Shown here: positions 21,743 through 34,118 of the stretch, piece by piece
Position numbering within the stretch: the stretch's first letter is position 1
How the letters are laid out: each line of letters starts with the position of its first letter
From: Limnanthes douglasii subsp. nivea
Taxonomy: Eukaryota > Streptophyta > Magnoliopsida > Brassicales > Limnanthaceae
Direction: 5' to 3'
Length of the DNA stretch: 64,000 bases
NCBI GenBank assembly: GCA_036936605.1
Contig: JAUPFV010000005.1
Span: forward strand, 228,747,770-228,811,769
Notes under the pieces: generated by a model
Seen by the model: only the letters and a program-made list of their open reading frames with translations
Databases searched by the model: none
What the model was told of the DNA's origin: nothing
Position numbers and translations under genes: made by a program

Positions 21743-21962
21743 TATTTTTTTTTCTTTTTTTGGAGGGAACCCGCAGCTGCTACTTAGAGTGCAATGCGTG
21801 CACACAGGGTAAACCTTCAGTCTAACGCAATAGCCTGCAAACCAACGTAAACCACACAAGGTGACAAGTTCAGCCGAGAAAGCGTATGTAGATAGACTCG
21901 AACTCATGACCATTGGTCACAAGAATACCTAACTCAACCAACTCGACTATCCTTTTGAGGGC
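21743..21962 (-). mobile_element. SINE, tRNA-derived, with 9-bp target duplication
   Basis: On the minus strand, the head near 21955 contains an A-box-like TAGTCGAGTTGG and a B box GTTCGAGTC about 40 bases later. The body includes GGTTTACCCTGTGTGCACGC and ends in GCTGCGGGTTCCC plus an A-rich tail (T run at 21744-21761 on the plus strand). TTGATTAGT flanks it exactly at 21734-21742 and 21963-21971. About 220 bp. It has the layout of plant tRNA-type SINEs such as the Au family; the family name is not certain. Non-coding, transposed by LINE machinery in trans. Confidence 0.85.
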
Positions 21963-21971
21963 TTGATTAGT

Positions 21972-23368
21972 CCGGTTTGGCTTATCAAAAGTCGGTTTTT
22001 TTATGGTTTTTTGCAAGCGGGAACGGTACCGGAATAGAAACCGGAATAGAAACGGTAAGAACTGCACCGTTTATCAGACCGAATTCTGACGGTTTAGTTT
22101 GTGGTTTTATTTTAAGAACCGAGACCGATAATCAACTGAATCGATAAAATCACTGAACTAATAAATATGATAAACCTGTAGAACCGATTTAGAAATGAAA
22201 CAATGAAACCGATACGAAACCAAATCGATACAGAATCGAATTGATAAAACTGCAAATTTATTTTTATATATTATGTTGCTAAAATTATTAGGTAAGAATC
22301 CATTAAAAATACTAAAGATTAATTTTTAAACTTTAATCTTTATATCATTTATTTAACTAAAATACTTGAAAATTAATAAGTAAAAAGTTTGAAAATCAAA
22401 TTATAATTGGATTTATAGATTTTTGATGGGATCGAACCGGAGCTATACCAGACCAAACTGAAATCGGTACTGAACCGACAGACCATACCGAATCCAACCA
22501 GACCAAATCAAACTTAATCAAAAATTTAATGGTCCGACATGGTTCATAATGTGATCAATAAATTTTGAAGGTTTTTAAGTAATAAAGTAAAACCTAATTG
22601 GTTTTAGTTGAGAAATAAAGAGATAATTGACTTGCTTAAGTTAATATTTAGAGAGAGTGTGATACGTGATATACAAATCCATTTAATATCTTCATCGAAT
22701 GTCTTTAAAAACCCAAACTCAAATCCGAATGTGATCCAAGCTCAAATTACGTTAGTCCTAAGACAATAAATAAAAATAATAAAATCAAACAAATAAACTA
22801 AACTAATTTTAAGTAGGTGTATAAATAAATACATGTTTAAAATTAGTGAATTCATTATTTTGTCTATTTTTGTCAATCGTCAATTCTATCCTTGTCAGTT
22901 CCGAAACTAAAACATAGAGTTTAGCGGTCTAATCAGATTCGAACTGAAAGGATTAGTGGTCTGGTCCAGTTCGTTAAAACCCGGACCGATAACAACCCTA
23001 ATAAGAAGTAATTATAGAATAGATATAAAAATAGAAAATTAGTAGAGAGAGAATAGTAAATGTTAGAATATTAAATTTACAATGATCAGTGTGGGTTTTT
23101 TATGCTCTACTAACATGTTAATACAACAATTCCCTTATTAGACTTGTGTTTAACCTACAAATAATACATAGTTAGTCGGCTCGGGAGGTATATAGTATAA
23201 TGGGCTACCAAAGCCTTAAATGGATGTAGTTTTGTTTTTTTTTTCATTCCAAAATGTTTGGCTTTGAAGTTTAAACATTAAAAATTTATAGCGTAGCTAG
23301 GTTAGCTTGTTTTAGTGCGTTGTGCACCATCAAATGTCTAGTCCGAAGTGTGGACTCTGGTGTTCGTT
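21972..23368. other. Non-coding flank with ACCGA-rich degenerate repeats
   Basis: No gene seen. Between 21975 and 22560, and again near 22930-23000, short words such as ACCGATAC, AACCGG and CCGGACCGATA recur in both orientations within AT-rich DNA. This looks like the remains of a repetitive or non-autonomous element, but I could not define ends. The whole stretch is repeated at 57159-58555. Confidence 0.5.
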
Positions 23369-24430
23369 AAGCAATTGAAGCTATTAAGTCAGATTTACAC
23401 AAAAAAGTAGGTTGCAGGGAAGAAAGTCAAGGTAATACTCAAATTCTTAAGCAGTGTAATCAATTTGACATTGGCAGTCGAATGAATTATAGGTTAGAAA
23501 AAATAACTATTTTAAATGATGAATATGCACGAAACGAACAACAAATTCGATATGGTAGATTGAAATCCGAAGTGCGTCCAGTTGAGGAAAAAGATGAGGT
23601 GCAAAATCAATATGATGAATCCTATACAGCTCATCGCTTTCAAAGAGATCATAAATAATCATATTTCAACCAGACAAGGAACACCGCTATTCGCGGAAAG
23701 ATAAAAATGATTTTTATACAGAGGGGATCTATTACCAATTTTATAATTTTTATACTACATTTCAAAGAGAATTTGTGGGAAGCAAGGAAATGCGAGTAAA
23801 CACAATTATACAATGCAAACAAGTTGTGGGGGAAAAGTTAAAAGATTACACCAGCCGATTTGTGTTAACAAAAATAGAGTTAGAGGATTATGAAGAAATC
23901 GTCGCTATGACAGCTTTTAGACAAGGTTTACTTCTGGGGGATTTGGAAAATGAGACAACTAGAAGAAGGGCTTTGACATTTGAAACTCTGATGGTTCAAG
24001 TTGAAGAGTCTACCAGGGTTCGAGGTAGTTCGAGTTCTATTCCAAGAACTTCAGGACATGCATTTACTCGTCAAGGAAGCCAAGTACACACTTCAAATTC
24101 TCAAGTACCATATCGTCCGAGGATTAATACTAATCCACCTCCTTGAACATAAGGGGCTCCAACTCATGGGTATAATTATCAACCTCACCGGCCAAGATCG
24201 AATCACTAGATAAGATCAAAATATTCTACGGAGCTAACTAATAATGTAGCGGCTATCTATGAAAAATTTAGAGGTCAAGTGAACTTTCAAAATCCATCTT
24301 CAATAAATAGGCCAAAGGAGGAGTGCAATCATATGTATTATAAGTATTAAAATGACATTGAACACGACACTGTAAATTTTATAACGTTAAAGGAAGAGAT
24401 ACTGATTTTGATAGAGAAGGGCAAGTTAAC
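23369..24430 (+). pseudogene. gag of element B, copy 1
   Basis: The first part (AIEAIKSDLHKK...TAHRFQRDHK) runs to a TAA at 23656-23658. After a lost segment, a clear gag core follows from about 23770: GSKEMRVNTIIQCKQVVGEKLKDYTSRFVLTK, then FRQGLLLGDLENETTRRRALTF. A degenerate zinc-knuckle region (CNHMYYKY, IEHDTVNFITLKEE) lies near 24330-24400. It corresponds to residues about 330-560 of the gag of element D. Not translatable as a whole. Confidence 0.75.
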
Positions 24431-24889
24431 AACTTTTTTCAGAGGCCAAAGAAGTGGGTCGAAAGATCCGAGCACGACAACAAAACAAATTGCTTATTCA
24501 AATTCGAAGCATGAAAGTTCATTAATGATTCTGGATTCTAAATGCGACAAGTTTGATGCAGCAACATAGTATTTAGATGCAGACCCGGATCGATTAATTC
24601 TGTTAGCTGTGGATGAACCACCGGTTCAAGAACGGGTTCAAAGTTTTTGTATTTTTTTTTTGAGTTTCTAGTAAATTTTGGTAGAGATACTATGAACGAT
24701 AACACTAATAGCTCCTGAAAGAGACATGTAGTGAGTTTGGCTACTCAATTAGAGGATAAAATATCTATTTATTTATATGGAAAGGTGAATAAACTGTTTA
24801 TTTTGTTCGATGATGACGATCTTTGGGGGATAGTATGACCTCATGAAGATGTAGTGGTTATAGGGGCAAACATTGCTAGTGTTGAAATT

Positions 24890-27800
24890 TGACTTATTTT
24901 AATAGATGCAGGCTGTTCAACAAATTTTTGTTTAAAACTACATACGATAGGATGCGTAATCCACATAAGATTCTTTGATTTGATCACACCATAATTGGGT
25001 TTATAGGAGTGACAACTGCAGTTATTGGAGAATTCGAGGAAGAGGTATATTTGGGAAAATTCCCTTTTAAAAAGAGGGTCTAAGTTTTGTTTATAGTGGT
25101 CGACTGTCCAACAAGTTATAATGCTATTTTTGGGAGATCTTGGCTCTAAAAAATATATGATATAGTCTCCACTGTTCATCAGTATGGGAAGTACGTTATT
25201 AAGGATTGTATTGGGGTGGTTCAAAGCGATCATCATGTAGTCCAAAAGTGTTATGCAACAACCCTTCATTCTCGAACATCTAATTCCGACGACCAGATGG
25301 CGGAATAATAATCAGGGGGTTCACCTCGGATGAGGATGGCATTGATGATCCGGGGGATACCCCGGTTCTTTTGGCAATAGTGAGGATATCGAAGAGTATA
25401 TGTTTACAAATGGAAAAACTCTGCGAATAGTGACATTACTGTCACCCAATTTGTGTTTTCAGTTGTTGCAGTTTCTGTTCGATAATTTGGATGTTTTCAC
25501 TTGGAAAACAGAAGGTGTAGTAGGATTTCCACCAGAAGTAATATGCCACAACTTAGCTTTACGTCCGAAAGTCAGGCTTATTATTCAGAAGATGCGAGCT
25601 TTTTTTATTGAAAAATCTGAAGCTATCGTGGCAGAAGTGGATCGATTATCTAAGGTTGGACATATTCGGGAGGCGTAATACCCACTTTGGACTGCTAACC
25701 CGGTATTGGTTAAAAATAATAATGGGAAATTTAGAATGTGTGTTGAGTTTACATACTTAAATCGTGCCTGTCCTAAAAATTCATTTCTTGTTCCTCGAAT
25801 AGATTAGTTGATTGATTCCACTTCAAGAAATAAAATTATTTCTTTTATGGATGCATTTGCTGGGTATAACCAGATTCAGATGAATCCAAAATATCAGGAG
25901 AGTACTAAATTTATAATTCATCGAGAATTACATTGTTATAGAGTTATGCCGTTTGGTCTAAATAATGCAAGGGATACATATCAGAGACTGGTGAATAAAG
26001 ATTTTTCTTCTCAGTTTAGGAGAAACATGGAGTTTTACGTTGATGATATGCTTGTTAAAAGTCCAACAGATGATGAACACTTGAAAGATCCAGAGGAGAC
26101 GTTTTTTAAAATTTAAGGGCTATTCGACTGAAGTTAAATCCTGAGAAATGTACTTTTGGCGTAAGGTCAGGAAAGTTTCTAGGGTATATCATTAGTGAAA
26201 AATGGACAAAATTTTATCTCAAACAATTAAAGACTTTGGTATCAATGATATCACCTCGAACTATAAAGGAGGTACAAATTTGGACATGAAGGTTAGCTAC
26301 TCTTAATCGATTTATTTTCAGTTTTCTGACAAGTATTCTCATTTTTTTCCAAGTTTTGTAAAGACCCAAAGAGTTTATGTGGACACCATAATGTGAAATA
26401 GTTTTTTTAAAGATTAAAGAAGTCTTATTATCACTTGAAATCTTGTCCAAGTCTCGAATTGGAGAACAACTATTTTTGTATATAACAATGACCGATTTTA
26501 CTATTAGCGCTGCTTTGCTATGAGAGGAAAGGGGAGCTCCGAAGCCAGATTATTATGTTAGCAAAAGATTGTTGGCATCAGAGAAAATATAGCCATGGCT
26601 TTAGTGGTAGCTGCTAGAAAAATGCGCCATTATTTTCAAGTTCACACAATTATCGTTCGAACTTCTTTTCCACTAAAAAATGTGTTACAACGACCATATA
26701 TTTCTAGAAAAATAACCAAGTGGTCAATAGAGTTGAGAGAATTTGATATAAATTTTTCTCCTCGAACAACAATTAAGGCTCAAGCTTTAGCGTATTTTTT
26801 GGTTGAATTTCATTCAAATCGATCAGATGAGGGGACAGTTAAAGAATCACTTCCAGAAGTTTCAAAATGGGTGGTTCGAACTGGTGGTGGTTATAGCATA
26901 TTGGGATCGAGCGCGGGGGTTCTAGCATACGAAACCATTATTATAGTGTTTGGGTAAACACGAATCTCAAGAGATTTTATCTGAATTACATGATGGTGAA
27001 GGTTCAACTACCTGTAGGTTCAAGTCTTTAACGCGGAGGGTTTTGTTGGCATGCTATTATTGACCTTCGATTATGAATGATGCTAAAATTTTAGTACGAG
27101 GTTGTGATACTTGTCAGAATTTTGCCAATTCCATTCAAACAAACCCGTAGTTCCACTTACTTCTATATCTGAATCTATTCATTTTGATAGATGGGAAATA
27201 GATATAGTAGGGACACTACCTATGACTTGTGGAGGGCGTCAGATGAGTACTGTGGCAGTAGATTATTTTTCAAAGTGGGATGAAGCTAAACCATTATCGG
27301 GTACGAGAGTTAATGATGTTCAAATTCATTACGAATAATATTTGTTGTCACTCTGGAGTTCCTCTAAAAATTATTACAGATAACGACCATCAATTTAACA
27401 CAAAAATGGTTTTTTTTTTGCAATTCGAGGGGTATTATACAATGATTTTCCACATATTTTTATCCTCAAGAAAATGGTCAAGTGAAAGTAACTAATAGGT
27501 CCATTATGGAAGGTTTAAATAAAAATTTAACAAGTGTTGCGGGGAAATGGCCTAATTATTTGCAAGATGTGTAATGGGCTTATCGAACAACTCCTAAAAA
27601 GCTACTCAAGAAACTCCTTTTGCCTTGGTATATGATAAGGATGCTGTAAGCCCTGCAGAATCTACTTTAACTTCTTATAGAATACTCCATTATTCTAAGG
27701 AGTCAAATGAAGAGGCAATGAGAATAAACCTTGACTTGATTGTAGAAAAAAGAGTTAGAGCGCATTTGAATTCGACTCATTCTAAAACTTTGATGATGAG

Positions 27801-28030
27801 CCGTTATAATTCTAAGGTAAAACGGGGGGAGTTTAAGGTGGGTGATAAAGTTTTGAGGAAGGTATTTCTCCATACAAAGGACAAGCGACTTGGAAAGATA
27901 TCCTGAATTGGTTAGGTTCCTCTGTGGTAGTAGAGCGAGTAAAGCCGGGTACATATCGCCTCCACGATGAACATGGCAGATTACTTCAACATCCTTGAAA
28001 TATATAACATTTGAAACTATATTGGGAGTG
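24890..28030 (+). pseudogene. protease and pol of element B, copy 1, heavily decayed
   Basis: Protease remnant LILIDAGCSTNF (about 24895; the family has DTGSS) and NAIFGRSW-like sequence near 25120. RT pieces (25400-25678, 25808-26116) keep FMDAFAGYNQIQMNP, MPFGLNN and the YVDD box (26037-26048). RNase H pieces are at 26595-26957 (AARKMRHYFQVHTIIVRTSFP). Integrase pieces run from about 26960 to 27906 (LHDGEGST, RWEIDIVGTLPMT, ITDNDHQFN, FLHTKDKRLGK). Numerous stops and frameshifts occur, and most of the second RNase H is lost. No activity is possible. Confidence 0.85.
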
Positions 28031-28082
28031 ATTTTTTCTTTTGTCAAACGTGTTATACGATTTTATATTTTTTTTGGATAAG

Positions 28083-28134
28083 TGGCATACTGTTTCCTAT
28101 CCCGTTGGCCCATGAAGGTTTTAATAAGGTGCCA
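28083..28134 (+). other. Conserved post-pol non-coding block (element B copy)
   Basis: GGCATACTGTTTCCTATCCC, then GTTGGCCC, then GAAGGTTTTAATAAGG follows pol by about 50 bases. It is diverged but alignable with the blocks of A, C and D. Copy 2 is cut by the window end (63958-64000). Confidence 0.55.
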
Positions 28135-28259
28135 CATGTACATTCGAGGATATCAATATAATTATTTTTTTTCCAGTGGTTGTGTTGAACACAAATATTT
28201 AAATTATTTTGTTAACTAGGAAAATACTAATCATATTTAAAGTGGTTAACCAAGAGTAA

Positions 28260-28308
28260 CTATTTTTATTCGAAATGCTACACGTTCATTAAAAGTGTTG
28301 TTCGAAGA

Positions 28309-28382
<74 letters not shown>

Positions 28383-28620
28383 GCTAACGTTCTTTAAATG
28401 CATTGTTTCTATTGGATATGCTACATATTTTTTCATAGCACTATTCGAAGTGATGGGTGGATACAAAGAATATACATTCATTTAAAGCATTGATTTAAAA
28501 AGATAATAATATTCGAGGTGCTAACGTTATTTAAACGCACTGTTTTTAACTAATAATAGTATCTGAAGTGTTAATGCCTTGTTAGTTCTGCACTATTTTC
28601 CAGTAATAATTCCTTGATGG
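28260..28620. repeat. Degenerate tandem repeats with an embedded (AT)n microsatellite
   Basis: Variants of ATTCGAAGTGCTAACGTT followed by ATTTAAA.GCACTGTTT recur about four times. A pure (AT)n run lies within them at 28312-28378. This is the same place, between pol and the antisense gene, where C and D carry 87-89 bp arrays. Confidence 0.65.
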
Positions 28621-28789
28621 CAAGTATTTGAAAGATAAATAAGGCATATCTACTCAAATAAATTAAAGCACATTTTTCATCCTTACAAAATATAAGTTCA
28701 AGTGCCATGCAATTAAGCACTTACAAAATATAGGCCACTAACAACAGTTTGTGATTGAAGAACATATAAAAAACCATTTATTTAATATT

Positions 28790-30947
28790 CTTGATCTTCG
28801 CTGGGAGAGTGGTTTGAGCTCCCTTTCGAAGAACTATTTTCCTAATCATATGCCTCTCCATCTTCCCCTGATTCAGTTTCTTTAAATGGTTCATTGGGTA
28901 CAAGTTCGAATGCTTCACTTGGACGGTTTTCTAAGGGAATTAGTTTCCAAAAGCTTGACAAATTTTCCTTCGGAAATGTTGCATGGAATTCGCGGAGAAA
29001 AATGATTGTTTCCTACTCCTCAGTATTTTTGATAAAAGAAAGGTTGTCTTCTCCGTGTTTGGTCTTGACAGCTTTTACAACGAGAATTTTTTCTTCTTCG
29101 AAATTTGTTTTGACTGATGACAGTTCATCAGTTATATTTTTCTTCTCTTTCTCACTTTGATTAAGTGAGTTTTGCAGAGAAGAGTATTTCTTTTGTTCTT
29201 CGTCCATATATCTTTCACGTTTTGATTTAAGTTCCTCCACCTCGCGCTGATGGAAGATTTCAACTCCATATTTTCTCTGTCATGAACAACTCTCAAATGA
29301 CGTTTGAGATAGACGACCATTTCTTATGAACTTTGACCTATCATCCTGGAAAACTTGGAATTTATCAAGGATATGTTGGCCGCAAATTTCTCTCATCTTT
29401 TTCTCTCATGCAACATAGTTTTTCATCAGATCATATCTTTAGCCATAACCTCTAGTTTGTTTCGAGCAGACGTAACTTCTGTGCATAAATGCTTTGCTGC
29501 TTCTTCGAGGTTTGACATTGGTTGAAGTACATTTGATATTTCTTCAAAAAGATCCTCAATAGGTATAGTAAGAGAGATAAGAGGAGTATGATGATTTTTA
29601 TAAGTCATAAGAGAAAATGAGGAAAAACCTGGTGGAAGATTTGAACTCACAATTTCAGGCAGGAGAAGTGCGGCAACTTGATGATAAATTTGTTCAAGTT
29701 GTTCTTGAATTCGTTGAACTTCAGGGTCCATATCCTTATAAAGATGTTGAATTTAATCTTCACCAATACTCTCGTTTTTGATGAAGTTATCATTTATTTG
29801 GTGGTATATCACCATAATTTATTCTATCTCCTCGAAATTTGCATTTGAATTTAAAGGATGTACTTCGACACTTTTCTTTGTATTTTTTGATGGAGTTTTC
29901 GAGGAGCCTTTCTTCCTTTGGAAGTGACAGTCTTTTTTTTTCTCCTCGTAGAAGGTTTAACCTCGACTCATTCTTTAATGGGTGGAAGATTTGTATCCCT
30001 TGCTTTCTTTTTGGTTTGTCTATGTGTTCTCTGTGGCTTCAGATTTGTCAAAACGTTGGCATCTGCTTTTTTATTTTTTCCTTTTTGCTTTGAGGGTAAG
30101 TGGATTCGCGATCGATTTCGGACCGGAAGTATGACTTTCGCGTCAGGTGATACTAGTATTTTTACAGCGTCATCTGGGTGTGAAGGTTCCATTAACTCTT
30201 CATCTGAAACAACAACACTGGGGGAGATCTTCCATAAGTGGTTGTTGATGAAATTTATGGGCATGAAGACATTATGGAACTCGTTTCCCCATGCATTTTC
30301 TGCTCAGTTAGGCAGTTTAGCAAACAATTCTTTGGTTGTCTTCTTACGAGCTTTGTACCCCCTCGAAATTTCTATATGCAATAACAATACATTAGAAAAA
30401 AATGAGTTGAAATATCAAATACGGAAAGTAAACGATATTGATTAACTTACTAGTACTTCTCCAAACAAGGTTGAGCTTTGATGAATTATTTTCAGAAATC
30501 ACTTTGCCATTTTCCTAGGCTCTGGAAATAAAGAAGAATAATTATTTACAGAACTTGTCTTCTTCGGGGAAATTGTCAATTATCTTGAAGACATCTCCGG
30601 GGGTGAGATAATAGAAGGGTAGTACTAGATGTTTTGAAAGACCAGTCATTGCAATAGAGTCTTTAGTCGAAAGAGGAATTTTACCTAATCTGGAAGCCAT
30701 GATGACAGATAAAAGGGTGAACAATAAATTCGGGCTTGTTTATGTTAGACACAGATCAAGAAGTATGAAGTACTCCACTATCATTGGGTCTAATGGGAGT
30801 TGAAGTCCCCAATTTATGATCTCAAGATAGAACACAAGTTCATTTACTTCACCAGAAAATGAAGTCTATCCTTTTTGTGGTAAGCGAAGCACGACATTAT
30901 CTGGAAAACTCCATTGCCTTTTTTATCATTCTACGTGGGCTTGACTG
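28790..30947 (-). pseudogene. Antisense gene of element B, C-terminal part, decayed
   Basis: Read on the minus strand, the domain region starts near 30880: VNELVFYLEIINWGLQLPLDP, then LLSVIMASRLGKIPLSTKDSIAMTGLSK. This parallels FNWGLRFPLDP and MSCIMASRLSGRAMPMEEYIAMSGLSK of D. Next come the basic segment near 30100-29970 (KQKGKNKKAD, KPQRTHRQTKKK), a helical segment (29731-29426), a coiled coil (29240-29013, MEELKSKRERYMDEEQKKY) and an acidic Ser-rich end near 28800-28900. Many stops. Element C splits it at 30947/52471. Confidence 0.7.
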
Positions 30948-31042
30948 TGATAAGGAAGTAATTCTCCGATCCCATTTTGAGCTCTAGTCACATCAGGTTC
31001 AAGATCCAAGATTCCTTATTCTTGTCATTTATTCTCTCATCA
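30948..31042 (+). repeat. 5' LTR of element C, central part deleted
   Basis: Only 95 bp against 337 bp in the 3' LTR. The first 27 bases (TGATAAGG...GATCCCA) are joined to TTTTGAGCTCTAGTC, removing the TATA box and the inverted repeat around it. The primer-binding site TTGGCACCGTCTGTGGGA follows at 31043-31060. Without this promoter the copy probably cannot start a genomic transcript. Confidence 0.9.
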
Positions 31043-31117
31043 TTGGCACCGTCTGTGGGAACACGTGATACAAAAAAGGAAACCTTTTCTTTGAAAATCG
31101 CGACTTAATCTTAGAAA

Positions 31118-33671
31118 ATGAATGACGAGGCGGCTGGGGAGAGGGTCGGAAGAGAGATAGCCCGAGCCTTTTCGCTGTCCGAGGGCGAGGAAATACCGGA
31201 CCAGGAGCATTACGCCTGGGGTCGGGATAAGCGATCAACCCTTATAATGACCAGGAGACAGTTAATGGAAGACATCGCGAAGCTAAACGCTGAAAAGGAA
31301 ATGGCTTTAGATGAAAAAAGAGCTCGGGAAGGCAAATGGAAAGAGCTGATTATAAATAACCATGGAGAAGGCTACTCGGGTGTAGACCACCGTATCGATG
31401 CCCGACCTGTTCGATATTATCGAGAGCCCAACCCAGACAGAGAGCGAGATGGAAAATTTGGGCGATACGAAAAGGATGACCGGGGTATTTTTGCTAATTA
31501 TACTTTGGACGATTCATCGGGAAAAGAATAACGATGCAAAGAAAGACTAAACAAACGCGTGCAAAAGAGCAATTACCGACTTAATAGGGCACCACGTTCT
31601 GATTCACCAAAGTTCAAGAAGGATAGAACCAAAAAAAAGATGCCAATTTCACTGAAAAAGAAGAGATATTGACGACCAGTAGAGAGGAGCGGGTAGTCCT
31701 ACCCCAGTTTCAGTGGAAGCCGTCAAATAACCAGACCCAAGGGTACAGGGTGAGTAGCTAGTTCATCAACCCGGGGAATGAAGGATTTTATGGAATTCAA
31801 ACCGAGGGGCTCGGCAGCGGTTCTTTCAGATTTGGAATGAATTGGAGAGCGTCACTCTTATCAGACGAAATATTGTCAGGACACCTCCTGAAGAGGTTTG
31901 ACATATCAAAATTGGATAAATACGACGGCAAAAGAGATCCGGACAACCATTTGGAAGCTTTTAAAAATTTCATGTTGAGTTTTGATAATGACGATAAGCT
32001 GATATGCCGAGCTTTTTTGATGGCCTTCAAGGATCGGGCTTCTAAGTGGTACAACCGGTTACCGCAGGGTTGTATAAAGAATTTTGGGATGTTCAGGGTG
32101 ATGTTCCGTCATCAATTTGTGGGAAGCAAAAGTTTTCGGGCCAATGGTGATACGATCGTTAACTGTAAACAAAGGTTGGGAGAGAGCCTCAGGGATTACA
32201 CTAGGCGCTTTATCGATGCGAAGACCGACCTTGATCATTGCGTAGAGAACGTGGCTCTGACAGCATATCGGTTAGGGTTACTCCCAGGACCGATGAAGCA
32301 AGCAATCACTAATAAACAAGCTTTTACTTTTTCCGCCCTTCTAGCTCAGGTGGAAAAGTAAATATTGATAGAAGAAACCGAGGCGTCGGAGTTGGCAGCA
32401 CAAATTCAGCAGAGTGCACAAGCATCGGTTGTTATAAAGCAGGGTACTCAATCTTGCTAATCCCCGCACATCCAACCGATCAACACAATACCACCGACCC
32501 AGTCCGCACCGATCAAGCCTCTGGCATCCCAGGGGCAAAGGACAAAACAGACCAACCAGGTGGTTTCACGACCGATGTATAATAAATGGATCCGACCTGC
32601 TTACTTGGCTGATTTGACAGAATGCGTGTCCACAATCTATGAAAAGACTAAGAAGAGCGGGATTTATCGGAGGCCCTTCCCCATACCAACGCCTCGGGAA
32701 AATAGAAACAACCGATACTACCGATACCATGAAGATGTGGGGCACGATACCAAGGATTGTATCGCTCTCAAAAAGGAAATGCAGATGCTGATAGAAAACA
32801 GAAAACTACTCGAGTATGTGAAAAAGAAAGCGCAGCAGGGCACAACTTCAAAAGAAATCGTGACGGTGCAGAAGCCAGAGACAACTATGGCCATTTCTGA
32901 AGTGACCGACCTTTTTGACGCATCCGACAAGTATCTTGATCCCGATGTCAGTCGTAACCTCATCGGGGTCATTGAGGAAGAAGCTGTGGAAAGTAGAGGA
33001 CATGTAAGGAACCTCTGTCAATTTTTCGAATCATTGATTATTTTAGGGGTGATTCTATGGCAGGGATCACGCACTCTTCCCGGAAGTGACATATTGTGAA
33101 CCTAGGCACCCAGTTGGAAGCTCGGACTTATCCATACTCGAAAGGCAATCCTTCACTGATTTTGTATTTCCACGACGACAACATGCGAGACATAGCCGGT
33201 CCTCACGAAGATGCCGTTGTTATCGGGGCAGCCATTGCGGGAGAAGAAGTCCGATGTATTCTGGTTGACACCAGAAGCTCTGCGAACATAATATTTGCAT
33301 CAACATTCGCTAAGTTCAGGGAACCCCCAGTGATTACATGTTCGGACCGAACTATCGTAGGATTCACGGGATCGGCCGCAGAAGTGATAGGAGAGTTCGA
33401 GGGCATCGTTCAGCTAGGTCGTGGGCCTTTCAAGAAAGAGGTCACTGTTTTATTCGTTGTGGTAGATGCTCCAACTTCTCATAATGTGATCTTTGGCAGG
33501 TCATGGCTGTCGCGAATGCACGCAGTAACGTCCACTATTCATCAATGCTTGAAATACGTGGTCGGGAAAAACGTGGGGGTGGTGAGAAGCAGCCAGAAAG
33601 TGGCAAGAGAATGCTACCGGGCGGCTTTAGCGCCGAAAAGGGATCAAGAGATGGAGCAAGTTCGGGACTAG
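31118..33671 (+). pseudogene. gag-protease of element C, decayed
   Basis: ATG at 31118 (MNDEAAGERVGREIAR). It follows the D gag throughout: RDKRSTLIMTRRQLMEDI, then a stop (TAA, 31529-31531), then the gag core (LKRFDISKLDKYDGKRDPDN... FKDRASKWYNRLPQGC) to a TAA at 32359-32361. It continues with PMYNKWIRPAYLADLTECVS and a zinc-knuckle-like YYRYHEDVGHDTKDC, in which the first Cys of D is Tyr. A frame break lies near 33097. Protease shows ILVDTRSSANIIF: the DTGSS motif has become DTRSS, probably inactive. The frame ends RD then TAG (33669-33671), with pol continuing in the same frame. Confidence 0.88.
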
Positions 33672-33677
33672 CAGTTA
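33669..33677 (+). promoter_or_regulatory. Readthrough-type stop TAG CAG TTA (element C)
   Basis: The protease frame ends in TAG followed by CAG TTA GCG, and the same frame continues into RT. The six bases after the stop fit the CARYYA consensus known from tobacco mosaic virus. D has the identical nine bases at 37000-37008. Confidence 0.7.
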
Positions 33678-34118
33678 GCGGGACTTCCTTTGGGGTCGCT
33701 ACCTGTTGACGATCGCCGGGAAGCTCCCAGTTTTTTGACTACCGATGAAGAATGTGAAAAACACCAGTTTACCGAAGGAAGAGTTTTGCAGATAGGAACT
33801 AATTTAGCACCAGGTTTCAAGAGACAGTTGATTTTATTACTACGGGAGAATTTGAGTTTGTTCGCTTGGTGTTCGAAGGACATTACCAGAGTCCCAGAAG
33901 ACCATATAATTCACAAATTAACTATCAACAAAAACGTCAGACCCATATCGCAAAAGCGTCGGGCCTTTTCACCAGAATAGGCGGAAATTATTTTGAGGGA
34001 GGTGGAAAGAATGCTCAGCGTCGGTCATATCAAAGAGTCAAGTTACCCGCTTTGGACATCCAATCCCGTTCTGGTTAAAAATAAAAATGGTAAGTGGAGG
34101 ATGTGCGTAGATTTTACC
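33672..34118 (+). pseudogene. pol of element C, first part (before element D)
   Basis: Continues from the readthrough stop: SFLTTDEECEKHQFTEGR, then KRQLILLLRENLSLFAWCSKD, then QKRRAFSPE, a TAG at 33978-33980, and AEIILREVERMLSVGHIKESSYPLWTSNPVLV. It ends at VDFT, where element D is inserted. The target duplication TTACC is 34114-34118. It resumes at 44580. Confidence 0.88.

Larger units (their letters stand above)
18126..28125 (+). repeat. Tandem segmental duplication, copy 1
   Basis: Matches 53313-64000 in direct orientation with few differences. I counted about 6 in the first 1.29 kb, roughly 0.5%. It covers most of the MULE gene, the SINE, the ACCGA-rich flank and the gag-pol part of element B. 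Copy 1 lacks 691 bases present in copy 2 (58556-59246), lost between short GTTCGT repeats; the scar is at 23368/23369. Confidence 0.95.

Noticed and set aside
21880..21962. Possible tRNA gene because of A- and B-box-like motifs.
   Set aside because: No cloverleaf can be drawn, and the sequence continues into a SINE body with an A-rich tail and target duplication.
24841..25269. A 142-residue minus-strand ORF, also present at 60718-61146, which might look like a conserved gene.
   Set aside because: It is identical only because the region is duplicated. It lies opposite the decayed protease and has no recognisable domain.
28312..28378. ORF encoding alternating Tyr-Ile across the (AT)n run.
   Set aside because: Translation of a microsatellite.
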